Under the pieces are notes generated by a model that searched no databases, was not told where the DNA came from, and saw nothing but the letters and a program-made list of their open reading frames with translations. From Sipunculus nudus (Eukaryota; Annelida; Sipuncula; Golfingiida; Sipunculidae): a DNA stretch of 64,000 nt. A program made the position numbers and the translations under genes. The stretch is from assembly GCA_026874595.1 (NCBI GenBank), contig CM049322.1, positions 34,120,340 to 34,184,339 on the forward strand, given 5' to 3'. This document shows positions 43,890-56,221 of the stretch, piece by piece; position 1 is the first letter of the stretch; each line of letters begins with the position of its first letter.

Positions 43890-44443
43890 CTGTAAGATAT
43901 TAGGATTAAACATGAATATTAAATTTTAAGATTATAAAATAAGATTATAACATTTATTTGGAGGTGTCTTGTTTAAACAAACACTCACAACCGAAAAAAT
44001 TACATACATAAATTAATAAGAAAAGGTGATAAACGTAAAGGTAGACAAAGGACCGCCTGATATCATAAAGTATAATTTTATCTTTGGAATGTCTTGCTTT
44101 ATATATAAATAGTTAGTCATAGACCTATAATGTACAAATATAACACCAGAAACAAGCAAAGCCCGCCCAAAATCATCCTCTTTCAAAGAAAAAGGTGATG
44201 TGTGACAAAAAAAGCTTTGAATAAAGATTCACAATAACACAATCGCATATTTAAGTGTACAATAGTCAGACGTAATTTGTTTCCTACAGTAAAATTCGTT
44301 TGTAAAATCAACGGAATAAACGCAATAAAATTAGAATTTACACACACAGGCACACAAACACATATATATGAATAATAATGTATTCATTTTTAAAATGAAT
44401 GATGTGCTCTATAGCGTTGTCTTTCATGTAACTAATAGCTTAC

Positions 44444-44500
44444 CTCTGTGTCTCTTCTCGTGGCTGCTGTAAACCGGTATGTCTATATTATAGGCACTTG
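44444..44500 (-). promoter_or_regulatory. putative non-coding first exon and promoter of the copy-2 Ly6-like gene
   Basis: A good donor, CAGAG then GTAAGC (44443-44438, minus), lies ~550 bp upstream of an acceptor (43891-43890) that precedes the ATG exon, so a 5' UTR exon ending at 44444 is likely. TATAATATA at 44492-44484 and a further AATATAT at ~44510 are TATA-like. The transcription start is not fixed. Confidence 0.35.
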
Positions 44501-46154
44501 CAGATATATTAAATGTTACACCCAAATAAGCAGCCAACAGATACCCGTTACGGTAGTGTGACCGAAAACGAGGCTTGGCGGTTTAACAAGGTACGCACTT
44601 ATATATTCTTGTGGGAAATGACCCTCGAGGAAAGCTTCCTCTCCCCGCAGGAAACGTACTTGTTTGGTGAAAGGTTAAATAATTTATTGACACTGATTTT
44701 AATGGCATATGAGATAAGAATGAAGTGCTGTTTACATATCAAATGTCCTACATATTTCATTCGGGAACCCTGAGAGTGCCATCATGTACTTATTTGTATA
44801 TAATTTCCTCAATATTTATATTACTATATTAACTTTATTTTAAGGTTTTACTACAATTACCTTTATTGACCCAACAACCCCACAAAAATTAATATATAGT
44901 TTTTTAAACAAGCGAAAAGGCGATAAGGAACTATGACACACAATTTAAACAAAGTCACGAAGGCAACAACATGAATTCAGTGGTAATAAGTGATGAGTTC
45001 GTGCATGGTGTCTCCTTCAGCTGACGTGTCGGCTTGTTGTATTTAAGTCCGGAACATTAGTCACAAAAAAAGCAGCGGTCGATTGCCAGTGGAATTGCGT
45101 TTGAGGATTTTTTTGCACACAGAAGGTTTCTCTAGGAAACTTAAAGGAAAAACCTTCCTGCAAACGGCCGTGCGCACCAGACTTTTTTTTAGCGAAATCG
45201 AGTTGCAGCGCTTGGTAATTGTAAATTGCAATAAATAAGGCAATGGTCCAAATAGAGAGCATGTATTGACAACATTTATGCCTAATATAACAGTTAAAGA
45301 GAATATCATTGTCTTTGTTGTTTGTAATATCGTGAAACCTTGGTAACTTCTTTTCGGCGCGATATTGGTGACATGGCGGTATAAATATATACAAACTAAT
45401 AGCACGCGCCAGCTGCTTTTAACACGTATTATGTAAGCAAGGGTAACGTCCGGGTCCCACTCGGAACACCTCGCCGCCTCTTCGTTAGGTCTCGGGAGAA
45501 TAAAAATTAAGCTCGAGTTCCGAGTCGTCCGGGTCGATATGGTCCGTCATGTTTCTATACACTGGTTGCTTCGAAGCCGCTGAAATAGCGTCTCGTGTGC
45601 ACAAGAAATTGAAGGATTCTATCATTGCCTATATAGATCTTGACCCTGTGCGGAGGTTGGCGATTACTAGAGTGTGAGATTAAGTAGGCCGTTCCGATAG
45701 TAACCTGTTGACCGCTGACTGATACTCTCTTTATGTAGGCCTACCTGTGTACAAAGTTCTAGTTTAGTACTTAAAAAAATACTTTTTTAGAACAAGTACA
45801 TGTCCCGGTATTCTGAATATTTTATAAACAATAAAGCTAAATATATTTTCATTTGGCGAGCAGAAGTTATATTATCACATATTATCATAAATCAGAACTC
45901 ATAAATACTTACCTCCGTCAAACAACTTATCAGGGTGCATGAGTGAACAGCGTGATTATTGTAATTGCCTTATCAAAATCAAAATCTATAATATTTGAAT
46001 GGGGGAGTTAATTGGCAATGAGGATCTGAATACAGATTAAGGCAGGTTTTCACAATATTTTCGATTCGAACATTCAGATTGGAAACGTGATATATATACG
46101 TCTGTACGGTTTTGTTTTTATTCGGTATATGAAAAGGATTTAGTTACTTAATTA
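44501..46154. other. intergenic stretch with a CpG-richer island at ~45150-45600
   Basis: No supportable exon. 45400-45560 is clearly richer in CG than its surroundings. On the minus strand it holds a 21-codon frame (MTDHIDPDDSELELNFYSPE) that stops and seems to resume in another frame with LTKRRRGVPSGTRTLP. This is possibly a broken exon; the protein is not recognised. Confidence 0.35.
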
Positions 46155-46355
46155 ATGTCCAGTATAAATAAGTGGAGAGAACGTCATGATATTAGCGCAG
46201 AAGAGGTTATGGATGGCTTTAAACGTTCTCGTCAAATATTTGAAGGCAATGAACTGTTATTTTTTCAGTTAAGATTATTGCACCGAACTTGGACCACTAA
46301 CGATATCTTGTTGAACTATAACATTAATAAAATTGATATAATACGAAAATTGTAG
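46155..46355 (+). pseudogene. LINE ORF2 C-terminal relic (zinc-finger-like RT tail)
   Basis: 66 codons containing LLFFQLRLLHRTWTTNDILL and NINKIDIIRKL. This fits the conserved 'f..Lk.lHR.w.TN..L...gi' block after the RT in many LINE polyproteins. The following Cys/His finger is missing. A decayed 5'- and 3'-truncated copy. Confidence 0.55.
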
Positions 46356-49300
46356 CAGTGCGGATTGTCTAGAACTTACGTTTAATGAATGTCTGACCCC
46401 CCCCCCCCCCCATCAAATAGTTTCATAATACATGTGTGTCTTATTATGTCCGACTTATGTACGACTGTCTGTTTTTCATTTTTATCAGTTTTTATTCATT
46501 TTATTTGTTTTATTTTTAATAGGATCAGACAACTTCAAAGATACTTGGCGAACGCTCATTAATAGTGCTTAACAGCATATTTATTGATTTGCTGCAACCT
46601 GTATTCATGATTTTTAATGATTTTAAGTCCTGTAAAATCTCTAACATTTTGATGATCTCTCGGGGTTTCAGAGTAAACATAGCATGTATGTATCCCGAAT
46701 TGTACTGCTTATCATAAATATAGCGTATGTCACAAGCATATCTTACAGAGGACACCACTTGAGAATGTATCCTTTTATTTCCGACAACCCTGTTTCTGTG
46801 CATAGTAAATACATGGGTGGTTTACACTATAGCCTCAATAATATTTCCATTGACATATCCTTGGTATTATCAATTAAAAGTATGTCGATTGCCCACGATT
46901 CTACAACACCGATTCAGGATTCATGGATAGATAGGTAAGTTATCACGGAGCTCGTTCTATATAAGTGATTTTGAAGTATATGACCTCGGCAAAAGGTGCA
47001 TGTATTACAAAAGTCATATAGCATGATCTCCCGCGATAGCAAATTTTGGCTTGTCTTTATGTGTATCGACTTGCTGTAATCACATATGATTAACGTAAGC
47101 ATTACAACGAAATTAACTGCTGTACAATCATAAAAAAAGAAGAAAATCAATGACAGAATCAGTAATATTCGGTATTGGTTCATTGTGGTACATTGTTGCT
47201 GCAAGCTAGTGACCAAAACATTAGCCAATTCTATCAATCAGGTGCTATGCTCACAATGACAATAAGATCATCAGGAAAAGTGTGTTGTATACAAAGTATA
47301 ACCTCCGAATTACGGACAATGACGGCAATAGAGAGGTGCCCTTAGTAGGGAGGTTACAGATTTCAGGACCTTACTTTCAAGGGGCTTCGTGTTAGAGGCC
47401 GTTAATATATATATGTATATATATATATATATATACATATATACATATATACATCGTAGAGCAATTTAGCATTTTGCAGTAAAATGGGATAATCTACTAT
47501 CTTCCCATATATTGTGCAGTAAAATGTATCCTGAAACTAGCACAAACGAGTAAGTAAAGTGAGACAAATTTTAAAGTGAGACAAAAAAGGGACATATATA
47601 AATAGAGATTTGACATCCCCTTGCCTAATGGCTACAATACAGTAATCAGTATAACCTCTCAATTTATATGCCCCACTCACTGAAGGACAGAGAGTCTTCT
47701 GAAATTTCACACACAAACACACACATACACAAATATATGAATTGCTACCCGATTTCCCAATGACATCTGGATCCATTTCAAGTATTCATTTGAGGTCTTG
47801 TTGAAAGTGTAATTTTCAGATGTTAAAATATATCGAGTGGATTCTGTCATAGACGGTTATAATGTCGATTTTTGCAACAACAACAACAACAAAAAAAATG
47901 AATATTTTCACTCAACTAAATGGACAGGATTTTGGTTATTGAGATTCAGACTTACAAGCATACCCCGCTCTAGAGTCATATGAAGTCACAAACAGCCAAC
48001 TAAACGAAACTCGTACTATGAAAAAGGCAGATGGGTCTTCAAAGTAATCATATAGAGATTAACATGAAATATACAGACAGAAAGAAAGCATCAGCCATTT
48101 TTTTTACCAGAAGTATTTCTTTGTGGACAATCTAAAATAAATTATTTAAGGTTAAATTAATGTCAAATGGAACAAAATGAACAGGATGTTTACAAAATTA
48201 AAAAAAATGCATTTTAAATATATATACACACGTGTGTGTGTTTATTACTGATTCAATCGACACTGTGTTAAATTTCCTGGAGTCCAGGAGAAACCCCAGT
48301 ATGTTTCTTTTTTGAATGAATGAGTTTGGAATAGGAAAAGAATTAAAACATAGAAGAATATGACTCACTGGGATTTACTGAACCAGACAAAGACTTCTTG
48401 TTTTCAGGAAAACCAAAAATCTAATGGTGGCAGGACTGGTTAAATTCCTAAAAATTTATGTTTTGGCAATAAAAGGTATACTTAATATCATTATTGAGCG
48501 GATATAATGCACTTGAGGACATTTTGGGTGCCGGTTGCATTTTTGGTAAATTCTGTATATGCTTTAGATGTGTTGGAATAAACTGTTTTTTTTTTTTGTT
48601 TTTGTTAAACATTTAAATTAAATTAAATTAAAACGCTTATAAATTAAGACATAATCCTCCAAAACAAACTTTATATTTACCAAAATGTAGAGAATCTTCT
48701 TAGCTTTTAGAATATGTATATTTTAAGGGTCCTAAGGAATTTGATTGTACAATGCAAAGGGTAAACCCAAACAAAGTCAGGTCATCCGGGGGGGGGGGGG
48801 ACCATTCCTGTTACCTTAGGAAGCTGTCGACTTCATTTCGGGTCGAATGGCGGCTAAACACTCTCACTTTAGGAGAAAACTCATATATCACCATCCGTCT
48901 TGTTACATGTCCAAAATATAACGTCCAAATCATAATCGGTGTCCAAAGAAATTCCAATTAGTCCTTCTGAAGATATAAAGATAGATATAAACCTGTTAAA
49001 TGATCAGCTAAGTCTGAAAGAGACAAACCGAGACACTACCTTACCAAATGAATATAACCATGCTTTATGTGGTATTATGAATAGGTCTAAATGCCACATT
49101 TTTAGCCATGACCTATGGCCGAAACACTATAAACTTCCCCTGTTCATTCTTATTCAATTTGGTTTAGATTTAATTTAATTTTAATTTTGTCTTTTAGCGT
49201 TTGGTAAGATTCGAGCTCCTGAAATGCAACGGCGCGGCCTGATCAGTGAATTCTTTTTACTTTAACTGTTAAGTCCTTCTGTAAGCATACATGATTGTAT

Positions 49301-52145
49301 ATGTGTGTCAATTTATACTTGTGTTAATCTATTTAAACATAATTCCATTTAAACTCAAATTACCTACCTCCTAGTTTCCTTATTTTAACAGTTTCCCGTA
49401 TACTCGATTGAGATTCTATGCATTTTTTTTGCATCCAGTTCCTGTGCTGATAAGTCAATATAAAAGGGACTAAGTTTGCTTTTACCTTCTAACATTAATT
49501 AAAATATATAATTGATTCAAATATATATCGTGATATCCTGGATGGTCTCGAAGAGAAAAGCTGAATAAAGATAAAAACAAATGAATGTAAATATTAAAGT
49601 TAATCCAGCTGGTGCAACCGTAGGAATACCTGGAAGGATAGGCAATTGGCTAAACATAAGAATAGGAATATTTGCGGAGCAACAAATGAACAAGGTATAC
49701 GATTATCAATTTTCAATGTGATGCATAAGGAAGCGACTTCAGAGCTTTATTCGTATATCCTTTCTTTCAAATAACCCCACAAGACCAACTTTTTACTGAA
49801 TAATATTGATTGGGAATACTATATATTAAAGCAGGGTAGGCAAACTAAGGACAGCAAGCTTCCTTCCTCGCGATGTCACTTTGTGGGGTAGCAAACAATC
49901 TCTCATCGAATGATATTTTTACCAGAGTCTCTGTTTAGAATTGGAAAACAATATCATCTTGGCAAGGAATACCTTTTCTTTTGATAATGAGGTACCATTG
50001 CATCATCAATTGATCTCCTGCTGAACTATTTGATCAACAACCGGGCAATGATATGAAGCACAATTTTTTGCATCATACATAACAGACAAATTTAAGTAAT
50101 TTTGTAAATGTTTCCAGAAAAATGTGCGTACTGTTTGTTATATTTAACTTATATATCGAACAGGCTTCCTCGTGTGGGGATTTTTACAAGAACGAGTTGT
50201 TTCTAGCAGACACATTTGTACTTATTTTCTATAACATTTTCTTTTAGTATAACAACAACGTAAAATCCTGATTCTAACAGACTTATACATGATGTGTCCG
50301 ATTGCTTATATTCAAATTTAAGCTGCTTTACTCTTCTTAGCATCATTTAAGCAGAAACATCCCATACATGCATTCTTGTATATCACTTTTGATGATAACG
50401 TGCGATAATGTGGAGTAGGCAATGGAGTGTACGGCCTTGGAAATGAGGAAACGGTCTGAAATAGCCATCAGGTGCAAATATCTAACTAATGAATATTATT
50501 GTACTTAGAGGGCTGTTTTTCAGATTCACCATTTCTCCTTACTTAAGCAATAGAGAAAATTAAACATATGAACTTAGCTTGCTCAGGTACATTCGTTAGA
50601 TACCAGTCGCATAAACGAGAAAATTTGTGCTGAAGACTATATATATTAAACAAAATCAGAGAATTAATGTGTTGTATTTGTAGAGAATGCCCATGACTGG
50701 TAAAATGTGATAGTGTACAAAGTGAGTCATATTTTCATCCAGCGATATTGATGCTTGGTGCAATTCTTCCATGACGTGGTCTCGCGGGAATAAATCGGAT
50801 TGATTTAAGGAAGAGAATAAAGACGATTGATCCATATAGAAGAGAAATTATATATGGAACCTTGTTGGGATGTATTAGCTTTAGGCTTTAATTATATTAT
50901 TGCCTTATGATAACCCAGGATACTACATTTGAATAATCCTCCAGTAGCCCTATGGTAATTCATTCTGCTCTTAGCTAGGGTACAGTTAGTGTACGCTTGT
51001 CCAGTATGGTTGGGGAGCTCTGACCAGAGTGGAAAAGCTTCCACCCAACAGTATTGGACAGGTAGCTTTGTCTGTAAATATACATCAGTCTGCTTTAAGA
51101 TAAAGAATCCGGTTGATCTTCATTGTCTGCCATTGTTTAGATTCTAATTTATCAATAGATTGTTCTGATAGGATTTTCTTTTTTCTGGAGACTACCTGGA
51201 AAAGTTGAGGAAGATCTTGATAATTCAGATCTTGGTCGCTTTTACTATTCATATATTTTAACATATTTTGACAGAGTCACATATTATGCATCCTGTGAGT
51301 AGTAATTTTGTTCACAAAATAAATTGCCGGGCATTATACTGCGCTTATCTATCTATTGTTTTGTTTATTTTAAAATCATTTACTACCTGTGAATGAGAGG
51401 CGTGGTGTTAATGGTCCACTGATCACCACAAATAACAAAGGTATAGGTAATATCCTACCCCACTTGTTAAATCTTAAACCAATATTACTGAAGTAAGAAA
51501 TTTTAAAATACAAAGCATAATGTAAATAATTCGTTTTTGTTTTCTATTTTGTAGGACCCTTATGTTTGGTACATTGCTGTGCCTTAAGCAGCTTTTTTAA
51601 AAAAGGTGTTGCTTGGTCTAATGTTACATCCACTACTTTCTGTGCACCAAGCGTGTACCAGCTGGTCATAAACTTGCTCATGCTGACCCGTTATGTCAGA
51701 TTCAACTGTTCTGTCCGCTATAACTTACTCCATTTCCAGCCACTCAAGAATTAATGGTATTATTCATGGCAATCTCTCATCGAAGGTTGTTTATACTAGT
51801 ATATCCTGGCCATCTGTAAAATGCCAGATGATGGACCGATAAACAACTATTATCATTTTCATTTCGTGTACATTAAATTGCGTTTCTGTAATTCTCGTAT
51901 AGTCTTCATTTTAAATATCGTTATTGGTTTAAACGGTCTCAGTTTACAAATGAATGTTTTATCTCGAATTTATTTTTGAATTCGTAATGTTTTGGTAAAA
52001 AAGGATATTGCTATTGAATATACGAAATCTGTTTTCTTATATTTTAGGTGGTGAATTCATCTACAAAATGAACACGAACTTGAATTCATAACTGAACATG
52101 AGGCACACACTCAGTTACAATTTCAATGATTATGGTTGCCATTTA
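46356..52145. other. AT-rich gene-poor stretch
   Basis: Contains a C run (46397-46411), TA repeats (47406-47450), a G run (48789-48801) and AT-rich DNA. The adjacent open frames at 48752-49178 have protein-like pieces (ISPSEDIKIDINLLNDQLSL) but no clear splice limits or family. 49500-51500 shows nothing recognisable. Confidence 0.45.
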
Positions 52146-52454
52146 GGTTTGGGACTACGTGACAGGGCGTAAGCACTCGCTTCATGTGATTTTATTTTAT
52201 ATCCTGGTGTTTCTCAGGTCTTCCAGTGTCTAACGCACCTGGGGGTATTGGTGTAAATCATCCCCAGTACACACAGAGGAATCTCCAAAAGACGCACTCG
52301 TTTTTGAGTGATAAACGGCCTTTGGATTCTGCTTACAGAGCGCTCGCCCCGGGTTGGGTCGACCGAGAAAATCTCACCGGTCCCCGGATCAGTTTTGAAC
52401 TCACCATCTCCCTGCTTTGAGTCCTATGCTCTACCCCTGAGCCACTAAATCCGG
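52146..52454 (-). mobile_element. tRNA-derived SINE
   Basis: Read on the minus strand from 52454: CCGGATTTAGTGGCTCAGGG-GTAGAGC is an A-box region at positions ~8-19, and GAGTTCAAAACTGATCC at ~52-68 is a B-box region, the spacing of a tRNA promoter. The body (CACTCAAAAACGAGTGCG and the following ~200 bp) matches 32245-32560. No tRNA acceptor stem closes it, so it is a SINE, not a tRNA gene. RNA polymerase III transcription and LINE-dependent copying are family knowledge. Confidence 0.65.
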
Positions 52455-53990
52455 TAGTAAGAAGTGGATTAAAAATGATGTTCAGTAATATGCAGGTGAC
52501 CGAAAAAAAATACGATAATGCAGCAGGTAACTTATAATAATAAGTACGTCATATTTTGCATTTTGTAAATGGTACATTTTGTATACTACATTGTTATGTT
52601 ATAAAAAATTGGCGACAGGAAGATCTTTTTGTTTTTCCTAATACATCAGCCTACTGAACCTGAACCTCTTAGTGGTTTTCTTTTTTCCAAACTAATTACT
52701 GGTTTGATGTAGATTTGTGTAGATTACTGGTCTAAGTCAAGACCTTTATCAAATATACGGAGCAGCAAGAAGTTCATATATGCACACATCACATTATCTC
52801 TCAATATAAAACGCAGATAATGCAGATTGTGTCACACATTTTCCGTTAGGTGTATCCATACATTTAGTTAGCAATATAACGGACTGTCGGTTTAAAATCT
52901 GCAGAGGTCATTTGATTGGACTTTAATCAATTAAAACTGGCAAAACATAATATTTCCTGTATTCTATAATGTGAACGGCACGGCCTTTTATTAAAATCAG
53001 TGAGCTATTATATTATATCAGCAGCACATGGCAAATTCTTTCAGCGCCTATATCATTTTATTGTTATTCATTAACAACAATGTGTCATTTAGCAGAATTC
53101 CAATTTCCCTTTTAAGGAAAGTACCTAAACCCCATTTACTTCCAACAACTAAATTGGTTTTCTGCATTATAACCCTTATCAATCAAATCGCGCAATATTC
53201 ACCAACACATACAGGGAAAAAGACTATACTTCTTTGGGCCACAGGCCAAAGGCAATCGTTCCACCTTGATTTTTTTTTCATATGGAGAAATGCTGTAACT
53301 TTGTGTATATCTTTTTTCCGTGGATCTGGCAGGTCTTTTGCACAAAGATTGTGAAGTGGCGACATTTAATCCCGAATCTCTGAAAATCGCTCCTGTGGCG
53401 ACAATAAAAAAATAAATTGGATCTTTTAAAACCTGAGATATTAAATTTAACTATATATTTGCCCAAAGCTTGTGTTAAGTAGTCAGCGAACAGGTCACGA
53501 CGGCTTTCCACGCGAGGTGAATAAAATGTTGAATCAATAAATGTTGAATTATCGAGCCTCTTGGCAACACGTGTATTTTTAAAACACATAAGCATCCATA
53601 GGATAAAACGACATCGTACAAATCAGTGAACCAAACATTTATTTTTATGACAGAAAATTAACTACTCAAACAAGTCATATCACACAACTAGTGCGCACTA
53701 AGTAGGGCAAACTGTCATGAGGCTCCCACTTTGCATATACGTTTTTACCGGTCATGAAGATACATGTTCTCACACTGATTAAACACTTTATTTTTAATTC
53801 AGCATGGTTACAAGTTAGACATTATATTGGGGCGTGTTGGAAAATGTAAGCTGAACACGAGATAACATTGAAGAAAAAGAAGCTAGTATATTTAGCAAAT
53901 TGACCATAACTCACTACATCCACATACCAACATAAATACTCTTTGATATCCAATTGTTGTATACATCGGTAGGCTTTGTCATATTTACAA

Positions 53991-54040
<50 letters not shown>

Positions 54041-54048
54041 AAGGATAT
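52455..54048. other. intergenic, downstream of the lectin gene
   Basis: A 108-codon plus-strand frame at 53028-53354 begins with a hydrophobic run (AYIILLLFINNN) but has no family resemblance or splice support. 53993-54040 is a (TA)n(TG)n microsatellite directly beside the lectin stop codon. Nothing else supported. Confidence 0.4.
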
Positions 54049-54275
54049 CTAATTGGAGATAACGTCAATCTCACACAGCACTTTCTTTTCAAAGTGACAC
54101 TCAGTGTCATCCCATTTGAACAGATGTTCCTCCCATAAATGCATGCATTGAATGTGGCTAAGACTGTGTGCTGGTTCTCCCGGAGCCCACTTCTCATAAC
54201 CAAGGGGTTGGTCAGATGTCTGCCATGTCCAGTTATCATAATTATCCTGCCTATGCCCTGATGTCCAAACGTCGG
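54049..54275 (-). CDS. lectin gene exon 4 (second half of the C-type lectin domain, stop)
   Basis: Acceptor TTTATTCAG. Encodes DVWTSGHRQDNYDNWTWQTS, GYEKWAPGEPA, IQCMHLWEE, FKWDDTECHFEKKVLCEID and a TAG at 54051-54049. It carries the Ca2+/sugar loop positions and the last three cysteines. The Ca2+-loop motif reads WDD rather than the usual WND. Confidence 0.92.
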
Positions 54276-54376
54276 CTGAATAAATTAGTGCAAAATACAG
54301 TCTTTTTTATTAAAGCTGACATCATTTAATCATATTATGGCTTTTTCATATCTAACGTATAATATATATATAGTAT

Positions 54377-54426
<50 letters not shown>

Positions 54427-55954
54427 TGGATTCAAACAAATGTTAAAGGTGCTTTATCCGTTTTTTGTTAAGTATAGTTTAATACTATTTTAGTGCCGAT
54501 AAAATAAGAAAAAGAATTACATTCCACTGCTTGAGCTAGCAACATGTACTCGATATGGAGCTGTTCCTCTTCAGTTTCAATGCTAACAAGGCCGCTGTTA
54601 TGTTTCTTGCAAATTCGCCCAGCCTCTTTCCAATCAGCTGTTACCTTGAGTAATGTGTAGCAAGAAGATCGAGAACCTCTAAAGCCCACTGGCTTTCTAA
54701 TCTCAAAGGGGTAACCGAACCCGTCGGGACACACTATAAATAAATAAACTGCCTTTCCTCAATAGGTTTCCAATTCTCTTGAGAAAGAAATAGGTTGTGC
54801 CATTAGAATAAAAATACAGTTTTACCTTGAGGATTGGTACTCAGATAAACGTAAGATTGAATATTATATATTCTGTTTATGTGCGAGATGCAAGTAATAT
54901 AATATATTCTGTTTATGTTCGAGATGAAAGTTGTTTAATAATAATTTAATATTTAACTAGATGAGTCAATTAAACATAAATTACATACCGTACAGAAACC
55001 TTCCACTCTATTTCCCTTTAGATTCTCCGTTCTCGTTTGGACATATTGATTAACGTTCAGATAAGAGAACTCCTCAGAAAGTCATTTAGACATTCATGTT
55101 TGATTAAATACGAATCACAAACAAAAAACTGTTGGATGTGTATACCTTTCTTTCTCATGCATCTTTTCTCTGTCGGTATGAGTGGTAAAGCAGTTGTCTT
55201 CATTTCAAGAACACAGATATTTTCAAACAGCTTAACATTTTGACATCGAGGTTCAGATTGTCTTCCACATATCTCAAGACATTCCTTTCTTGAAATATGA
55301 CTTTTGTATACTCGTTTTATGTCCGTGGCGCTTGCTGGTGGTCCTTTTTGCAGAGATCCTGGTACTAGGTGATATAATCATATTTGTATGGCATTTTGAT
55401 AATGGAAATAATTTTCTCAACTTTACTACGCAGTAATATTTACTAATATGTCTTTCACACGGCAAATGCATACTGGTTTCAAACCATATGAATGCGCATT
55501 GGGCGTTCACATGACAATCCAAAGCGTTTTCATTCAGTTTTTACCAAAAGGCTTTGGATCAAGCTTTTTGGTCAAAATGTTTCGGAAACGCTCAGTTAAA
55601 CTGTCTAAACTCTAGGACGGTTTGGACAAAGATTTCAAGCTGTAACTAGGTCACAGCGCATGCGCGAATGCATGTCCATGTGTCAGCATGTTGTTACATT
55701 GTTCCAAATGTGAGAGGTACACCTCAGGCACTCATGCTAGATGCCCGTGTAAACGCACAACCCGGTTTCAAATCAATTTGGCAAAACCGCTATGCCCAAA
55801 TCGGTTTGAAAACGTTTAGTCTGTTAAACGGGTATTTAGGTTGCCTTATTACTATAATGATGGCGAAATTTCAAAATTATGAGCACTGATGTGACACCTT
55901 AACTTGGATGACAGAGTCATTTAATATGCTAATCCAGGCATGAGCTATTACTTG

Positions 55955-56022
<68 letters not shown>

Positions 56023-56091
56023 TTACTTACCTTGGAGCATGAGTAATGCGAAAAATGAAAGACCCACAGCCATGTTTGTCCTTTGGTCCAT
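54049..56091 (-). CDS. secreted C-type lectin with PAN/Apple-like module, complete 4-exon gene
   Basis: Exons 56091-56031, 55364-55146, 54733-54521 and 54275-54049 join in phase (61+219+213+227 nt) to 239 aa. All three introns are phase 1, typical of shuffled extracellular modules. Residues 1-20 are a signal peptide (hydrophobic AVGLSFFALLML). Residues ~22-93 hold five cysteines (49, 53, 61, 71, 89) with KECLEICG and ENICVLEM, resembling a PAN/Apple module. Residues 95-239 are a long-form C-type lectin domain: cysteines 95, 118, 135, 208, 224, 232, plus WTSG, EPA (198-200) and WDD (219-221). EPA replaces the sugar-specifying EPN/QPD, so sugar specificity is uncertain. Likely an extracellular recognition protein. 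The PAN label is less sure than the lectin label. Confidence 0.88.
54362..54425. repeat. (TA)n microsatellite in a 245-bp intron
   Basis: Fills about a quarter of lectin intron 3. Confidence 0.9.
54521..54733 (-). CDS. lectin gene exon 3 (first half of the C-type lectin domain)
   Basis: Acceptor TTTATTTATAG, donor GTAATT. Encodes CPDGFGYPFE, SSCYTLLK, DWKEAGRICKKHNSGLVSIE and EEQLHIEYMLL, the helix 1 / LVSI part of the fold. Confidence 0.92.
54864..54935. repeat. 36-bp imperfect tandem duplication
   Basis: ATATATTCTGTTTATGTGCG and ATATATTCTGTTTATGTTCG occur 36 bp apart in lectin intron 2. Confidence 0.7.
55146..55364 (-). CDS. lectin gene exon 2 (PAN/Apple-like module)
   Basis: Acceptor ATCACCTAG, donor AAAG then GTATAC; 219 nt, phase 1 at both ends, so it could be skipped without shifting the frame. 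Encodes IKRVYKSHISRKECLEICG, PRCQNVKLFENICVLEM and EKRCMRKK. Confidence 0.75.
55961..56019. repeat. (TA)n microsatellite next to the lectin exon-1 donor
   Basis: TA run of ~59 bp ending 11 bases from the splice donor at 56030. Confidence 0.9.
56031..56091 (-). CDS. lectin gene exon 1 (signal peptide)
   Basis: ATG at 56091; MDQRTNMAVGLSFFALLMLQ then G before a strong donor GTAAGTAATG. A second in-frame ATG (Met7) could serve as start. A (TA)n run of ~60 bp begins 10 bases inside the intron. Confidence 0.85.
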
Positions 56092-56210
56092 GCTTTAATG
56101 CAGGTATTCAGATCTTGCAGCTGCAACTGATACAAAATCACTACATTGCCTAGCATTCATTCTGATACAACTAATATGCATGCGCACCTAGATCGTTTCG
56201 TCCTTGGAGC

Positions 56211-56220
56211 TATATATTTT
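56211..56220 (-). promoter_or_regulatory. TATA-like box of the lectin gene
   Basis: Minus-strand AAAATATATAGC lies ~120 bp upstream of the ATG and would place the transcript start near 56185. No other promoter element is certain. Confidence 0.4.
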
Positions 56221-56221
56221 G

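Noticed and set aside
45017-45405. Two overlapping minus-strand frames of 114-125 codons
   Set aside because: They overlap each other in different frames, show no domain pattern and lack convincing splice or promoter context.
52387-52454. tRNA gene on the minus strand
   Set aside because: A- and B-box-like sequences are present but no acceptor stem or anticodon arm pairs properly; it is the head of a SINE.
53028-53354. 108-codon frame starting with a hydrophobic run
   Set aside because: The rest has no secreted-domain pattern, no conserved cysteines and no splice support, so it is not called as a gene.
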